This document shows positions 43,746 through 52,314 of a stretch of 64,000 nucleotides of DNA, piece by piece; the stretch's first letter is position 1, and each line of letters opens with the position of its first letter. A program made the position numbers and the translations under genes. The notes beneath the pieces are model-generated. The model was not told the origin of the DNA and did not search any database. It saw only the letters and a list, made by a program, of their open reading frames with translations. The DNA is from Flavobacterium frigidimaris (GTDB lineage: Bacteria > Bacteroidota > Bacteroidia > Flavobacteriales > Flavobacteriaceae), in NCBI GenBank assembly GCA_900129595.1, contig FQWG01000016.1:1-64000 (forward strand), in the 5' to 3' direction.

Positions 43746-44483
43746 TTAATTTTTTACAATTTTACTTGTCCAATTATCGCCTCGATTTTCTATAATTAAT
43801 AATCCGGAATCTGAATCATTCATTTGAGCAACAAGTTCCCCTTTATTATTCCAAAAAGCACTTTTTCCTCCAGAAGGATAACCCCAGGAGTCTCCACTAA
43901 AATTAGACATCAATACATTCATTTCATGTTTTTCAGCATAATATTGTAAATCTCTATAGGCATTCGGAATTCCGTTTGGTGTAAAGAAAATACTGGCGAT
44001 ATAAATATCAGTTGCTCTCTTAAATGCATTTTCAGGATGCAAAGGATTGTCAATATCAGCACAAATGGCAAATGAAATCTTTTGATCCTCAATCGTAATC
44101 ATCGGATTATAATCGAAAGAAGATTGAAAAAATTCGTCTTCGCCTTCATGTAAAAACTGCTTTGTATAAACCACAGCCGAATTATCAGGAGAAATAATAA
44201 ATTCTCCAATAAATAATTCCGACTCAATTTGAATTGGCGCACCGGCAACAATGACGATATTATTTTCGACAGCCAATTTTCGTAAAGAATCTAATCTCGA
44301 ATCCTCTTTTGTAAAAGCTAATTCGTGAGCATTTTCTCTTTCGTAACCCGTAATAGACAGTTCAGGGAATACGATTAATTGTGCTCCGTTTTGCACCGCT
44401 AAATCTATAAGACGATAATGATCAGATAGATTAGCTTCAATATTTCCTCGGGTTGGCTTTGTTTGTGCAGCAGCTAGAATCAT
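43746..44483 (-). CDS. Carbon-nitrogen hydrolase (nitrilase superfamily), second copy
   Basis: A 245-residue enzyme with the triad Glu41 (FPELSITGYE), Lys108 (YTKQFLHEGE) and Cys141 (FAICADID). It is a paralogue of the protein at 24759-25520, with the same domain layout and motif spacing. It sits inside the trp operon between trpB and trpA, downstream of a gamma-glutamylcyclotransferase-like gene (6-base gap). No substrate is evident, and a role in tryptophan metabolism is not implied by location alone. Confidence 0.93.
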   Translation of the reverse strand: MILAAAQTKPTRGNIEANLSDHYRLIDLAVQNGAQLIVFPELSITGYERENAHELAFTKEDSRLDSLRKLAVENNIVIVAGAPIQIESELFIGEFIISPDNSAVVYTKQFLHEGEDEFFQSSFDYNPMITIEDQKISFAICADIDNPLHPENAFKRATDIYIASIFFTPNGIPNAYRDLQYYAEKHEMNVLMSNFSGDSWGYPSGGKSAFWNNKGELVAQMNDSDSGLLIIENRGDNWTSKIVKN

Positions 44484-44489
44484 ATCGGC

Positions 44490-44810
44490 TTACTTATTTT
44501 CGGTATAAATCCATGCAACAGTTCCGGAGCTCAAAGTCACTTGAATTCTTTTATAGGCATTAGACTCAAATAAATCTATTTTAGCCAAATCTTCCGTCGA
44601 AATAGTAAAAAGAACACCTTTTATTGTATCCGCAGGATTTTCGCTTGCGACTGCTACGTGATAATCTTCAATTCCAAATTCTTCTTCGATTTGCAGATCC
44701 TTTAGCTTGTGGCCAGAGAGCTTGTCAGGTGTCCCGTTTAAGATTCTGTTGAAAACCTGCATCTGAATTTCTTTCGATCGTAATGTTCCGTAAGAAAAGA
44801 ACTGTTCCAT
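44490..44810 (-). CDS. Gamma-glutamylcyclotransferase-like protein (AIG2/GGCT family)
   Basis: A 106-residue protein of the AIG2-like fold: FFSYGTLRSKEIQ at the N-terminus (the YGTL substrate-binding loop), GHKLKDLQIEEE, and IKGVLFTISTEDLAKIDLFE with the Glu that acts as catalyst in this family. It should act on gamma-glutamyl or related amide compounds, or have a role not yet defined. It is co-directional with the carbon-nitrogen hydrolase; both are accessory insertions between trpB and trpA. Confidence 0.9.
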   Translation of the reverse strand: MEQFFSYGTLRSKEIQMQVFNRILNGTPDKLSGHKLKDLQIEEEFGIEDYHVAVASENPADTIKGVLFTISTEDLAKIDLFESNAYKRIQVTLSSGTVAWIYTENK

Positions 44811-44969
44811 AATAATTATTATTTACTCGTTATTTGTTTGCGTTAGGGTTGGGAGCGTTATCTCCCGATTTAGAAAAACAAGGCTTTTTTATCCGTAGTT
44901 TTTGTTAATCGGGAATAAAGCAGACAGCCCGATCCGCCGTGGCGGAGAACGCCTAAATTACGATTTTTA

Positions 44970-46151
44970 TTACAATTTAAAATAATCAATATAATTGTCT
45001 AAATCTTTATCACCACGCCCAGAAAGACTGATTACAACAATGTCCGTAGGTTTAAATTTCTTTTGATCTAACACCGCAAAAGCATGTGCACTCTCAATCG
45101 CTGGAATTATTCCTTCTAATTTTGTCAATTGTAAACCGGCATTCATAGCATCGTCATCTGTAACCGAGAAAAATTCGCCACGGCCCGTTTGCGCCAAATG
45201 TGCGTGCATTGGGCCAACTCCAGGATAATCCAGACCTGCAGAAATAGAGTAAGGCTCCGTAATTTGTCCGTCAGAAGTTTGCATCAAAAGAGTTTTGCAA
45301 CCGTGAATAACACCTACTTTTCCTAATTTGCTTGTTGCAGCACTGTGACCGCTATCAACACCTTTTCCGGCTGCTTCGACAGCAATAATGCCAACTTGCG
45401 GTTCGTGCAGGAAGTGATAATAGGTTCCGGCAGCGTTACTTCCGCCGCCAATACAAGCCACTACATAATCAGGGTTTTCGCGGCCTTCTTTTTCTTTTAA
45501 CTGCCATTTTATTTCTTCGGAAATGACACTCTGAAAACGTGTTACCATATCCGGATAAGGATGCGGCCCAATGGCAGATCCAATGATATAATGTGTGTCA
45601 ACGGGATTATTGATCCAGTCACGAATTGCTTCATTTGTAGCGTCTTTTAAGGTTCTTGAACCTGAAAGCGCCGGACGAACCTCAGCGCCTAACATTTTCA
45701 TACGCGCTACGTTTGGTGCCTGACGCGCAATGTCGATTTCGCCCATATAAACGATACATTCCATACCCATAAGTGCACAAACCGTGGCAGTTGCTACACC
45801 GTGTTGACCAGCGCCGGTTTCGGCGATAATTCTTTTTTTACCCAAACGTTTTGCAACCAGTATCTGCCCAATTGTATTGTTGACTTTATGCGCTCCGGTA
45901 TGGTTTAGGTCCTCTCTTTTGAGATAAATTTTGGTATTGTATTTTTCAGATAAACGCTTCGCAAAATAAAGCGGACTAGGACGCCCAACATAATCTTTCA
46001 GCAACTGATCGAACTCTGCTTTAAAATCAGGTTCGCTTGTTATTTTTAAATAGTTTTGGCGTAATTCTTCTACATTTGGATATAACATTTCAGGAATGTA
46101 AGCTCCTCCAAATTCTCCGTAATATCCTTTTTCGTTAACGTTAAAATTCAT
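44970..46151 (-). CDS. trpB: Tryptophan synthase beta subunit
   Basis: A 393-residue PLP enzyme that joins indole and serine. PLP lysine Lys89 is in LNHTGAHKVNNTIGQ, the phosphate loop is GGGSNAAG, and Glu/Asp in ETGAGQHG are present. It forms the alpha2-beta2 complex with TrpA. It is 12 bases downstream of trpF, the one trp junction here with no palindromic spacer. Confidence 0.98.
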   Translation of the reverse strand: MNFNVNEKGYYGEFGGAYIPEMLYPNVEELRQNYLKITSEPDFKAEFDQLLKDYVGRPSPLYFAKRLSEKYNTKIYLKREDLNHTGAHKVNNTIGQILVAKRLGKKRIIAETGAGQHGVATATVCALMGMECIVYMGEIDIARQAPNVARMKMLGAEVRPALSGSRTLKDATNEAIRDWINNPVDTHYIIGSAIGPHPYPDMVTRFQSVISEEIKWQLKEKEGRENPDYVVACIGGGSNAAGTYYHFLHEPQVGIIAVEAAGKGVDSGHSAATSKLGKVGVIHGCKTLLMQTSDGQITEPYSISAGLDYPGVGPMHAHLAQTGRGEFFSVTDDDAMNAGLQLTKLEGIIPAIESAHAFAVLDQKKFKPTDIVVISLSGRGDKDLDNYIDYFKL

Positions 46152-46163
46152 TTTATTCCAATT

Positions 46164-46796
46164 TTAAAAGTTGGCAACATCAAATTTTCGTTTGAAATTG
46201 CTAAATAGATTTTTGTTTTTCAGCCCTGGTTCGATTTCAAATTTACTATTTATATCGACGGCATAAATAGGAAGATTGGTTTTTGAAATTTCTTCGATGG
46301 CTTTTAATTCGTTCATTCCGATTCCGCCACTCAAAAAGAATGGTTTGTCAGACTTGTATTTTTTTAATATGCTCCAGTCAAATGTAGTTCCGTTTCCGCC
46401 GGGTAATTTTCCTTTTGTATCAAACAGAAAATAATCGCAAACCGGTTCGAATGGTTTTATAATTTCGAAATCGAAATCATTATCGGCTGAAAATACTTTG
46501 ATGATTTCAGTTTTTTCAGGCAGTTGTTTTTTTAATTCTGATAAAAATTCAACGGATTCATTTCCGTGTAACTGAACGGCTTGTAAATTATATTTTGCTG
46601 CTTTATCCAGAATATCTTCCTGAGTTTGATTGACAAAAACGCCCACTTTTTTTATTGTTTCTATCAGCTCCGGAATTTCTCCGTTAAAATATCGCGCGGA
46701 GTTGCCCCAGAAAATAAATCCCATATAATCGGGTAGGAGTGCACCTACCTCGAGAATGTTTTCAGGATATTTCATACCGCATATTTTGAGTTTCAT
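46164..46796 (-). CDS. trpF: Phosphoribosylanthranilate isomerase
   Basis: A 210-residue (beta-alpha)8 isomerase. The catalytic cysteine is in LKICGMKYP (Cys6), the catalytic Asp in FLFDTKGKLPGGNGTTFDW and the phosphate-binding end in LSGGI and YAVDINSKFE. It is followed closely by trpB. Length is normal and no fusion to TrpC is present. Confidence 0.97.
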   Translation of the reverse strand: MKLKICGMKYPENILEVGALLPDYMGFIFWGNSARYFNGEIPELIETIKKVGVFVNQTQEDILDKAAKYNLQAVQLHGNESVEFLSELKKQLPEKTEIIKVFSADNDFDFEIIKPFEPVCDYFLFDTKGKLPGGNGTTFDWSILKKYKSDKPFFLSGGIGMNELKAIEEISKTNLPIYAVDINSKFEIEPGLKNKNLFSNFKRKFDVANF

Positions 46797-46994
46797 TGTA
46801 TTGTGTGTTTTTTAGCTTGTGTGTTTTTAACCGCAAAGGGCGCTAAGTTTTTTTATTTTTATTACGCTTATAAACGCTAAGTTCGCAAAGCTTTGTGTTT
46901 GTTGTTTTTGCCACGACCTGATCGACAGCGAACAGGTGAAGCAATTTCACAAATTTTCACGAATTGAATTTGTGTTAATTAGTGTAATTCGTGT
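46797..46994. repeat. Repeat-rich spacer between trpF and trpC
   Basis: It contains broken arms of the GCGCTAAG and CGAATTG families (ACCGCAAAGGGCGCTAAG, AACGCTAAGTTCGCAAAG, ACAAATTTTCACGAATTG). No credible gene, promoter or terminator is seen. Confidence 0.6.
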
Positions 46995-47777
46995 TTATTT
47001 AAGCTTTCTAATAAATTCTGTTGCTGCTTCGCCGGCGTTATCGGTTTTCATGAAATTTTCTCCAATTAAGAATCCGCTGTAACCGTAAGGTCTAAGTTCA
47101 GAAATCGCTTCAATGGATGAAATTCCGCTTTCGGAAACTTTTACAAAATCATCCGGAATTTGTGATGCTAATTGTTTACTAAAATCCAGGCTTACTTCAA
47201 AAGTTTTCAGGTTTCTGTTGTTTACACCAATCATATCCAGACTGGGCATAATTGATTTTTCTAATTCTTCCTGATTGTGAACTTCTAATAGCACTTCTAA
47301 TCCTAATTTCTTGGCAAATTCAGATAATGATTTGATTTCTTCGCGGGTTAAAACCGCTGCGATCAATAAAATCAAGTCAGCTCCATAAGCTTTGGCTTCT
47401 AAAATTTGATATTCGTCTACAATAAATTCTTTTCGCAAAAGCGGAATACTTACACTTGCTCTTGCCAAAAGTAAATCGTCTAGAGAACCTCCAAAATACT
47501 TTCCGTCAGTTAAAACAGAGATTCCGCAAGCTCCGGCATTTTCATATCCTTTTACCACTTCTTCAACAGTAAAACTATGATTAATAACCGATTTTGAAGG
47601 AGAACGACGTTTGTGTTCTGCAATGATTCCGGTTGAACTTGTTCTTAGTTTTTGACTTAAAGAAATTGTTTCTCTTCCAAAAAACACAGAACTTTCCAAT
47701 TGCGAAACCGGAATTATCGATTTTTTAAGAACGACTTCTTTTTGTTTATCAAATATTATTTTATCTAAAATATTCAT
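46995..47777 (-). CDS. trpC: Indole-3-glycerol phosphate synthase
   Basis: A 260-residue TIM-barrel enzyme. Catalytic motifs are present: IIAEHKRRSPSK (Glu and Lys), VLTDGKYFGGS, LLRKEFIVDEYQI, VNNRNLKTF and SESGIS. It makes indole-3-glycerol phosphate from the ribulotide. It lies between trpF and trpD. Confidence 0.98.
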   Translation of the reverse strand: MNILDKIIFDKQKEVVLKKSIIPVSQLESSVFFGRETISLSQKLRTSSTGIIAEHKRRSPSKSVINHSFTVEEVVKGYENAGACGISVLTDGKYFGGSLDDLLLARASVSIPLLRKEFIVDEYQILEAKAYGADLILLIAAVLTREEIKSLSEFAKKLGLEVLLEVHNQEELEKSIMPSLDMIGVNNRNLKTFEVSLDFSKQLASQIPDDFVKVSESGISSIEAISELRPYGYSGFLIGENFMKTDNAGEAATEFIRKLK

Positions 47778-47851
47778 GGCTGCTGTTTTGCCACAAAGTC
47801 ACAAAGACGCAAAATTAATTAGTGCTAATTCGTGAAATTTGTGTTTGTTTT

Positions 47852-48844
47852 TTATTTACTTAATTCTTGTAATGTCTGTAATGCTTTTAATCCTTTTCCG
47901 GAGAACAGACTTTCTTTTGCTAATTCAAATCCTTCTAATGGTGTACATTTCGTAACCGTTGCAATAGCTAATCCCGCATTGGCACAAACTACGTTGTTTT
48001 GGGCTTCAGTTCCTCTTCCTGAAAGAATGTTGATAAACATATCTGCTGATTCTTCAATGGTTTTACCACCTTCAATTTCGCTTTGCTTTAAATGACGAAC
48101 TCCAAAATCAACAGGATTTAGCATACCTTCCGTGGTGCTGGTTAAAATTTTTGTCGGGCCAGTCAAAGACACTTCGTCATAACCATCCAAAGAATGTAAA
48201 ATCGTGAAATTGACATCGGTATTTTGATATAAATAGCCATACATTCTGAACATTTCCAGATTGAATACACCTAATAACTGATTTTTAGGAAAAGAGGGAT
48301 TTACCAATGGTCCTAACGTATTAAAAAATGTTTTTACTGCCAATTCTTTTCGGATTGGGCCAACATTTTTCATAGCAGGATGAAATAAAGGTGCATGTAA
48401 AATAGTAATACCGGCTTTGTCTATACATTTTTCGATAAACGAACTGTCATTACTGAATTTAACACCCATTTTTTCCATCACATTACTTGATCCTGAAATA
48501 GAAGAAACTCCATAATTTCCGTGTTTGGCTACTTTAATTCCTGTTCCTGCAACTATAAACGAAGCCAGAGTAGAAATATTGAAAGTATCTTTCCCGTCAC
48601 CACCAGTACCAACCAAATCGATAGTGTTATAGGCTGATAAATCAACGCGAATGCATAAATCTAATAAAGCTTCACGAAAACCTGAAAGTTCATCAATCGT
48701 AATGCTTCGCATCATAAATACGGTCAAAAATGCCGAAATTTGACTTGGGTTGTAACTTCCGCTTGAGATATTAATCAATACGTTTTTGGCTTCTTCTTTA
48801 GAAAGTACTTCATGATTGATTAGTTTATTTAATATATTTTTCAT
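47852..48844 (-). CDS. trpD: Anthranilate phosphoribosyltransferase
   Basis: A 330-residue type 3 phosphoribosyltransferase. The PRPP-binding loop is GTGGDGKDTFNIST, and KHGNYGVSSISGSSNVMEKMG and LHSLDGYDEVSLTGPT are the other diagnostic stretches. It is not fused to TrpG, unlike in enterobacteria. The preceding stretch (48849-48977) is a palindromic repeat identical over 35 bases to one upstream of the neighbouring acetyltransferase gene. Confidence 0.98.
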   Translation of the reverse strand: MKNILNKLINHEVLSKEEAKNVLINISSGSYNPSQISAFLTVFMMRSITIDELSGFREALLDLCIRVDLSAYNTIDLVGTGGDGKDTFNISTLASFIVAGTGIKVAKHGNYGVSSISGSSNVMEKMGVKFSNDSSFIEKCIDKAGITILHAPLFHPAMKNVGPIRKELAVKTFFNTLGPLVNPSFPKNQLLGVFNLEMFRMYGYLYQNTDVNFTILHSLDGYDEVSLTGPTKILTSTTEGMLNPVDFGVRHLKQSEIEGGKTIEESADMFINILSGRGTEAQNNVVCANAGLAIATVTKCTPLEGFELAKESLFSGKGLKALQTLQELSK

Positions 48845-48848
48845 TTAT

Positions 48849-48977
48849 ATAAGTCTTAAAGTCTAAAGTCGAAGGTCTTAAAGCATTCTGACTTTTGATA
48901 TTCTTTGAGTTTTTTCTATTTATATTTTTTACATCGCTTTTGACTTATGACTTTCGACATTCAGACTTTACGACTAA
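48849..48977. repeat. AAGTCTAAAGTCGAAGG palindromic element, copy 1
   Basis: The left arm (48849-48883) is identical over 35 bases to 49388-49422. The right arm is TTTGACTTATGACTTTCGAC and following (48938-48977). It lies between trpD and the GNAT gene, immediately upstream of the trpD start. Confidence 0.85.
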
Positions 48978-48981
48978 TTTT

Positions 48982-49389
48982 TCAATGTTCATTTCCCTGA
49001 TAAATCCACATGGGTTCTGTTTTTCCGGCGCGTTCAAATCCGTTTTTTTTATAAAAATCAACTGATCTTCCGTCTGCAGTTAACATTTGCATGTGAAAGT
49101 GACCGTATTTCTCCTGCATTTTATCCATAATCAATTTTCCGATTCCTTTTCCCTGATATTCCGGAAGCACCAATAAATGTGGATAATAAACGGTTAAATA
49201 ACCGTCAGAAATCGCATTCCCAAGTCCAACTAATTTTTCTTCCTCCCAAGCCGTAATTAAAGTCTCAGAATTAGTAAGGGCATTATATAATTCTTTTGGT
49301 TTATTGGCGGAACTCCATTCATTTGCTTTGTATAAAATCAGTATATCTTCAATATTGATTTCTTTAGTTGCTGAAATTGTTATTTCCAT
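48982..49389 (-). CDS. GNAT family acetyltransferase
   Basis: A 135-residue Gcn5-related N-acetyltransferase. The acetyl-CoA-binding motif is VLPEYQGKGIGKLIMDKM, and FYKKNGFERAG is the C-terminal signature. It lies inside the trp operon between trpG and trpD, with direct copies of one palindromic element on both sides (48849-48977 and 49388-49540). This placement suggests insertion of a cassette into a pre-existing operon. The substrate is unknown. Confidence 0.92.
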   Translation of the reverse strand: MEITISATKEINIEDILILYKANEWSSANKPKELYNALTNSETLITAWEEEKLVGLGNAISDGYLTVYYPHLLVLPEYQGKGIGKLIMDKMQEKYGHFHMQMLTADGRSVDFYKKNGFERAGKTEPMWIYQGNEH

Positions 49390-49540
49390 AAGTCTTAAAG
49401 TCTAAAGTCGAAGGTCTTAAAGTCTTCGAAGTTGATGTTTTTTCCGAGTTGATTATTGTTTTTTTAGTTTTAAATAGTGAAAGATTAAGTTTTAATGTAT
49501 TTGACTTTATGACTTTCGACTTTAAAACTTTTGGCTAATC
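49388..49540. repeat. AAGTCTAAAGTCGAAGG palindromic element, copy 2
   Basis: The left arm 49388-49422 is a 35-base exact repeat of copy 1. The right arm TTTGACTTTATGACTTTCGA and following is at 49500-49540. It lies between the GNAT gene and trpG, just upstream of the GNAT start. Confidence 0.85.
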
Positions 49541-49541
49541 T

Positions 49542-50108
49542 CTAACTATTAATCCAGTTTTCTAAAATCCTTTTTCCGTTTGGGGTCAGAACACTTTCAG
49601 GATGAAACTGTACGCCTCTTACATCAAATGTTTTGTGTCTTAACGACATAATTTGCCCGTTTTCATCAATTGAAGTTGCTTCAAGAACGTCCGGTAAATT
49701 AGCATCTACAACCCATGAATGGTATCTTCCCACTTCGAATTCGTTTCCTAAACCTTCAAATAAAATTTCGTCTGAAACCACTGTTTTTACATTTGTTGCA
49801 ACTCCGTGGTATACCTTATCGAGATTAGATAGTGTTCCTCCAAAAACTTCCCCAATAGCCTGTTGTCCTAAACAAACCCCGAGAATACTTTTTGTTGGAG
49901 CATATTTCTGAATTACAGCTTTTAATAATCCAGCTTCATCCGGAATTCCCGGTCCTGGAGAAAGTAATATTTTATCGAAAGAAGCGATTTCTTCAATGTC
50001 AAATTCATCATTTCTGTAAACGGTAACTTCGCAGTTTAAATCCTCCAGATAGTGCACTAAATTATAAGTGAAACTATCGTAATTGTCTATAACTAATATT
50101 TTTTTCAT
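49542..50108 (-). CDS. trpG: Anthranilate synthase glutamine amidotransferase subunit
   Basis: A 188-residue class I amidotransferase. The triad is visible: Cys79 (LGVCLGQQAIGE), His169 and Glu171 (VQFHPES). It supplies ammonia to TrpE, and in many flavobacteria the same subunit also serves PabB in folate synthesis. It is downstream of trpE with a small lipoprotein gene between them. Confidence 0.97.
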   Translation of the reverse strand: MKKILVIDNYDSFTYNLVHYLEDLNCEVTVYRNDEFDIEEIASFDKILLSPGPGIPDEAGLLKAVIQKYAPTKSILGVCLGQQAIGEVFGGTLSNLDKVYHGVATNVKTVVSDEILFEGLGNEFEVGRYHSWVVDANLPDVLEATSIDENGQIMSLRHKTFDVRGVQFHPESVLTPNGKRILENWINS

Positions 50109-50197
50109 GTCTTTTATTTTGTTTCAGGTTTCAGGTTTTCTTTGTTTCACGTTCCAATAACTTGAAACTTTAAACCTGAAACTTGAAACGATTTTTT
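50109..50197. repeat. Palindromic spacer between trpG and the small lipoprotein gene
   Basis: CAGGTTTCAGG and CTTGAAACTTTAAACCTG pairs with related words form a weak inverted structure (TTTCAGGTTTCAGG against CCTGAAACTTGAAACG). A different repeat family from the neighbouring junctions. No gene. Confidence 0.65.
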
Positions 50198-50647
50198 TTA
50201 TTTTTCTCTAACGTATTTTTCTGTAATGATACGGTCAATTCCTAATTTTTCTACTTTTTCAACTCCTTTTTGAGTCAACGTGTCGTTTTTAATTTTTACT
50301 GTAAATTCAAATTTTCCATTTTCCCATTGCCTGTTATTAAAGAACTCTAAATTCTCTGTATAAATGCTGTCTTTCAAAGTGTATTTTCCGCCTCCGCCAA
50401 AGAATACTGCATTTGTTGAATCCTTACCATTATTCAAATCATGATTGAAAAAAGCAAAATGAGTATCATTTATAATTTTAATCATTTTTGTTTTTGGATT
50501 GAAAGTCGAGAAAGTCGAATCTTTTTCTGTCGTTTCTGCTGATATCAGTCGCCAGGTTCCTGTTAACGGAATTGCGTTTGATTCTTTCTTTGGCTCACAC
50601 GATACTAAAAGAACGAAAGCGATAAAAAATGGAATAATGTTTTTCAT
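50198..50647 (-). CDS. Lipocalin-like lipoprotein
   Basis: A 149-residue protein beginning at the ATG at 50647 (a longer frame to 50710 adds an unlikely charged extension). It has a lipobox LLVSC (Cys17). The mature part has the lipocalin-like start GTWRLISAETTEKDSTF and beta-strand pairs, as in the lipocalin-like family common in Bacteroidota. It is inserted between trpE and trpG, with palindromic DNA on both sides. It need not be functionally related to tryptophan. Confidence 0.85.
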   Translation of the reverse strand: MKNIIPFFIAFVLLVSCEPKKESNAIPLTGTWRLISAETTEKDSTFSTFNPKTKMIKIINDTHFAFFNHDLNNGKDSTNAVFFGGGGKYTLKDSIYTENLEFFNNRQWENGKFEFTVKIKNDTLTQKGVEKVEKLGIDRIITEKYVREK

Positions 50648-50721
50648 ATTTATTGAAAGATTAAATGATTTAAAAATTGAAAGATTTTTGCTGGTTTTTA
50701 AATCTTTCAATTTTTCAATTT
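50648..50721. repeat. AAATTGAAAGATTT palindrome between the lipocalin-like gene and trpE
   Basis: AAAAATTGAAAGATTTTT and AAATCTTTCAATTTTTCAA form an inverted pair. It is the spacer before the trpE stop. A terminator-like role is possible but the stem is AT-only. Confidence 0.7.
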
Positions 50722-52122
50722 TTAAATTTTTTCTGCCATTTCCAGCGCTGTATTCAAGGCTCTTAATTTATTATACACTTCCTGCATTTCGCTTTCTTCG
50801 TCAGAACTTGCTACGATTCCCGCTCCGGCCTGACAATGCAGCTGATGATTTTTGCTCAGGAAAGTTCGTATCATGATAGCGTGGTTAAAGTTGCCTTCAA
50901 AATCCATGAAACCAATTGCGCCTCCGTAAAAATTACGATTTGTTTTTTCGTAATCTTCAATCAATTGCATCGCTCTGTGTTTTGGTGCGCCGCTTAAAGT
51001 TCCGGCTGGGAAAGTATCTGCAACGACTTGCATAGTTGTCGCTTTTTCATGCAAATGTCCCGTTACTTTAGAAACCAGGTGAATTACGTGCGAGAAAAAC
51101 TGAACTTCTCTGTATTTCTCTACGTTTACATCATGTCCGTTTCTGCTTAAATCGTTTCGGGCTAAATCGACTAACATGACGTGTTCGCTATTTTCTTTTT
51201 TATCTTCAGAAAGTTGTTTGGCTAAAACGGCATCACGTTCATCATTTCCGGTTCTTTTAAAAGTTCCTGCAATGGGGTGAATCTCCGCTTTTCTGTTTTT
51301 TACGATAATTTGTGCTTCAGGCGAAGAACCAAATATTTTAAAATCTCCATAGTCAAAAAAGAATAAATAAGGAGAAGGATTGATACTTCTTAAAGCTCTG
51401 TAAACATTAAATTCGTCACCTTTGAAACCTTGTGTAAAACGTCGTGACAGAACTAATTGAAAAACGTCTCCACGGAAACAGTGCTTTTTGGCTAAAGCAA
51501 CATTGTGTTTGAATTCCTCATCAGTCAGGTTAGAAAAACCTTCACCTTCTTTGGTGAATTTATAGGATGCAATATTTCTGGATTGTAATAACTGCTCGAT
51601 TTCAGCGATATTATTTCTTCCGTCTACACTGTGGCAAAAAATGTACGCTTCGTTTTTGAAGTGATTGATTGCGATAATGTTTTGATAAACGGCATAAAAG
51701 ACATCCGGAATTAAAGTAGCAGTATCTTTTTTAGCAATCGAAACTTTCTCGAAATAACGAACGGCATCATAAGAAATGTAACCAAATAAACCATTGTTGA
51801 TGAATTTGAAATCGTTTTTCTCTGATTGAAACTGACTCGAAAATTCCTGAATGACCTGAGGGATATTGGTAGAAGCATCGATTGTAATTTGCTCTGTTGT
51901 TCCGTCAGGAAAAGTTTTTGAGATGATTTCATTTTCAATTTTAATAGTTGCAATCGGGTTGCAGCAGATATAAGAAAAACTATTATCGTTTCCGTGATAA
52001 TCACTACTTTCAAGTAATAAGCTATTCGGGAATTTATCTCTTATTTTAAAATAGATGCTAACCGGCGTAATCGTATCTGCCAGAATTTGTTTGTAATGTG
52101 TGTTGAGTATAAAAGGTTTCAA
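50722..52122 (-). CDS. trpE: Anthranilate synthase component I
   Basis: A 466-residue chorismate-utilising enzyme. The C-terminal catalytic domain has FKGDEFNVYRALRSINPSPYLFF, FGSSPEAQIIVKNRKAEIHPIAGT, DLARNDLSRNG and FPAGTLSGAPKHRAM. The N-terminal part carries the regulatory region with LLESSDYHGNDNSFSYICCNP, where tryptophan inhibits. The start is a TTG at 52120-52122 giving MKPFILNTHYK; no in-frame ATG lies upstream. It is the first structural gene of the operon, preceded by the attenuator. Confidence 0.97.
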   Translation of the reverse strand: MKPFILNTHYKQILADTITPVSIYFKIRDKFPNSLLLESSDYHGNDNSFSYICCNPIATIKIENEIISKTFPDGTTEQITIDASTNIPQVIQEFSSQFQSEKNDFKFINNGLFGYISYDAVRYFEKVSIAKKDTATLIPDVFYAVYQNIIAINHFKNEAYIFCHSVDGRNNIAEIEQLLQSRNIASYKFTKEGEGFSNLTDEEFKHNVALAKKHCFRGDVFQLVLSRRFTQGFKGDEFNVYRALRSINPSPYLFFFDYGDFKIFGSSPEAQIIVKNRKAEIHPIAGTFKRTGNDERDAVLAKQLSEDKKENSEHVMLVDLARNDLSRNGHDVNVEKYREVQFFSHVIHLVSKVTGHLHEKATTMQVVADTFPAGTLSGAPKHRAMQLIEDYEKTNRNFYGGAIGFMDFEGNFNHAIMIRTFLSKNHQLHCQAGAGIVASSDEESEMQEVYNKLRALNTALEMAEKI

Positions 52123-52171
52123 AGTATGTTGTTTTTTAGTTTTTAATGTGTTCTTTACTTAAATTTTGACC

Positions 52172-52205
52172 AAAAAAAAAGGCTTGTCGTGATGACAAGC
52201 CTTTT
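52172..52205 (-). terminator. Attenuator terminator of the trp operon
   Basis: On the minus strand GGCTTGTC-ATCAC-GACAAGCC (52201-52181) forms an 8-base-pair hairpin with a 5-base loop, followed by nine T in a row (52180-52172). It lies between the leader peptide and trpE, so it would stop transcription before the structural genes unless the alternative structure forms. The loop and the 3' arm contain TCACGAC, complementary to the leader stop-codon region GTCGTGA (52247-52241). Confidence 0.9.
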
Positions 52206-52240
52206 ATATTTATAGTTGATAATACCATAGGAAGCTTTGT

Positions 52241-52297
52241 TCACGACGTTTGACGTAAATTCTTCCACCACCAAGTATTGTTCATTATTGTTTTCAT
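52241..52297 (-). CDS. trpL: trp operon leader peptide
   Basis: An 18-residue frame, MKTIMNNTWWWKNLRQTS, with an ATG start at 52297 and a TGA stop at 52243-52241. Three tandem TGG codons (codons 9-11) are exceptional for a protein this size. The stop-codon region GTCGTGA can pair over 7 bases with TCACGAC in the downstream terminator (52192-52186). A ribosome stalled at the Trp codons would leave that stretch free to form an antiterminator; one that reaches the stop would cover it and allow termination. This is the standard logic of a Trp attenuator, and the sequence shows its parts. It is too short for an ordinary ORF scan. Confidence 0.88.
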   Translation of the reverse strand: MKTIMNNTWWWKNLRQTS

Positions 52298-52314
52298 ATC
52301 TTATTTTGATGTGA

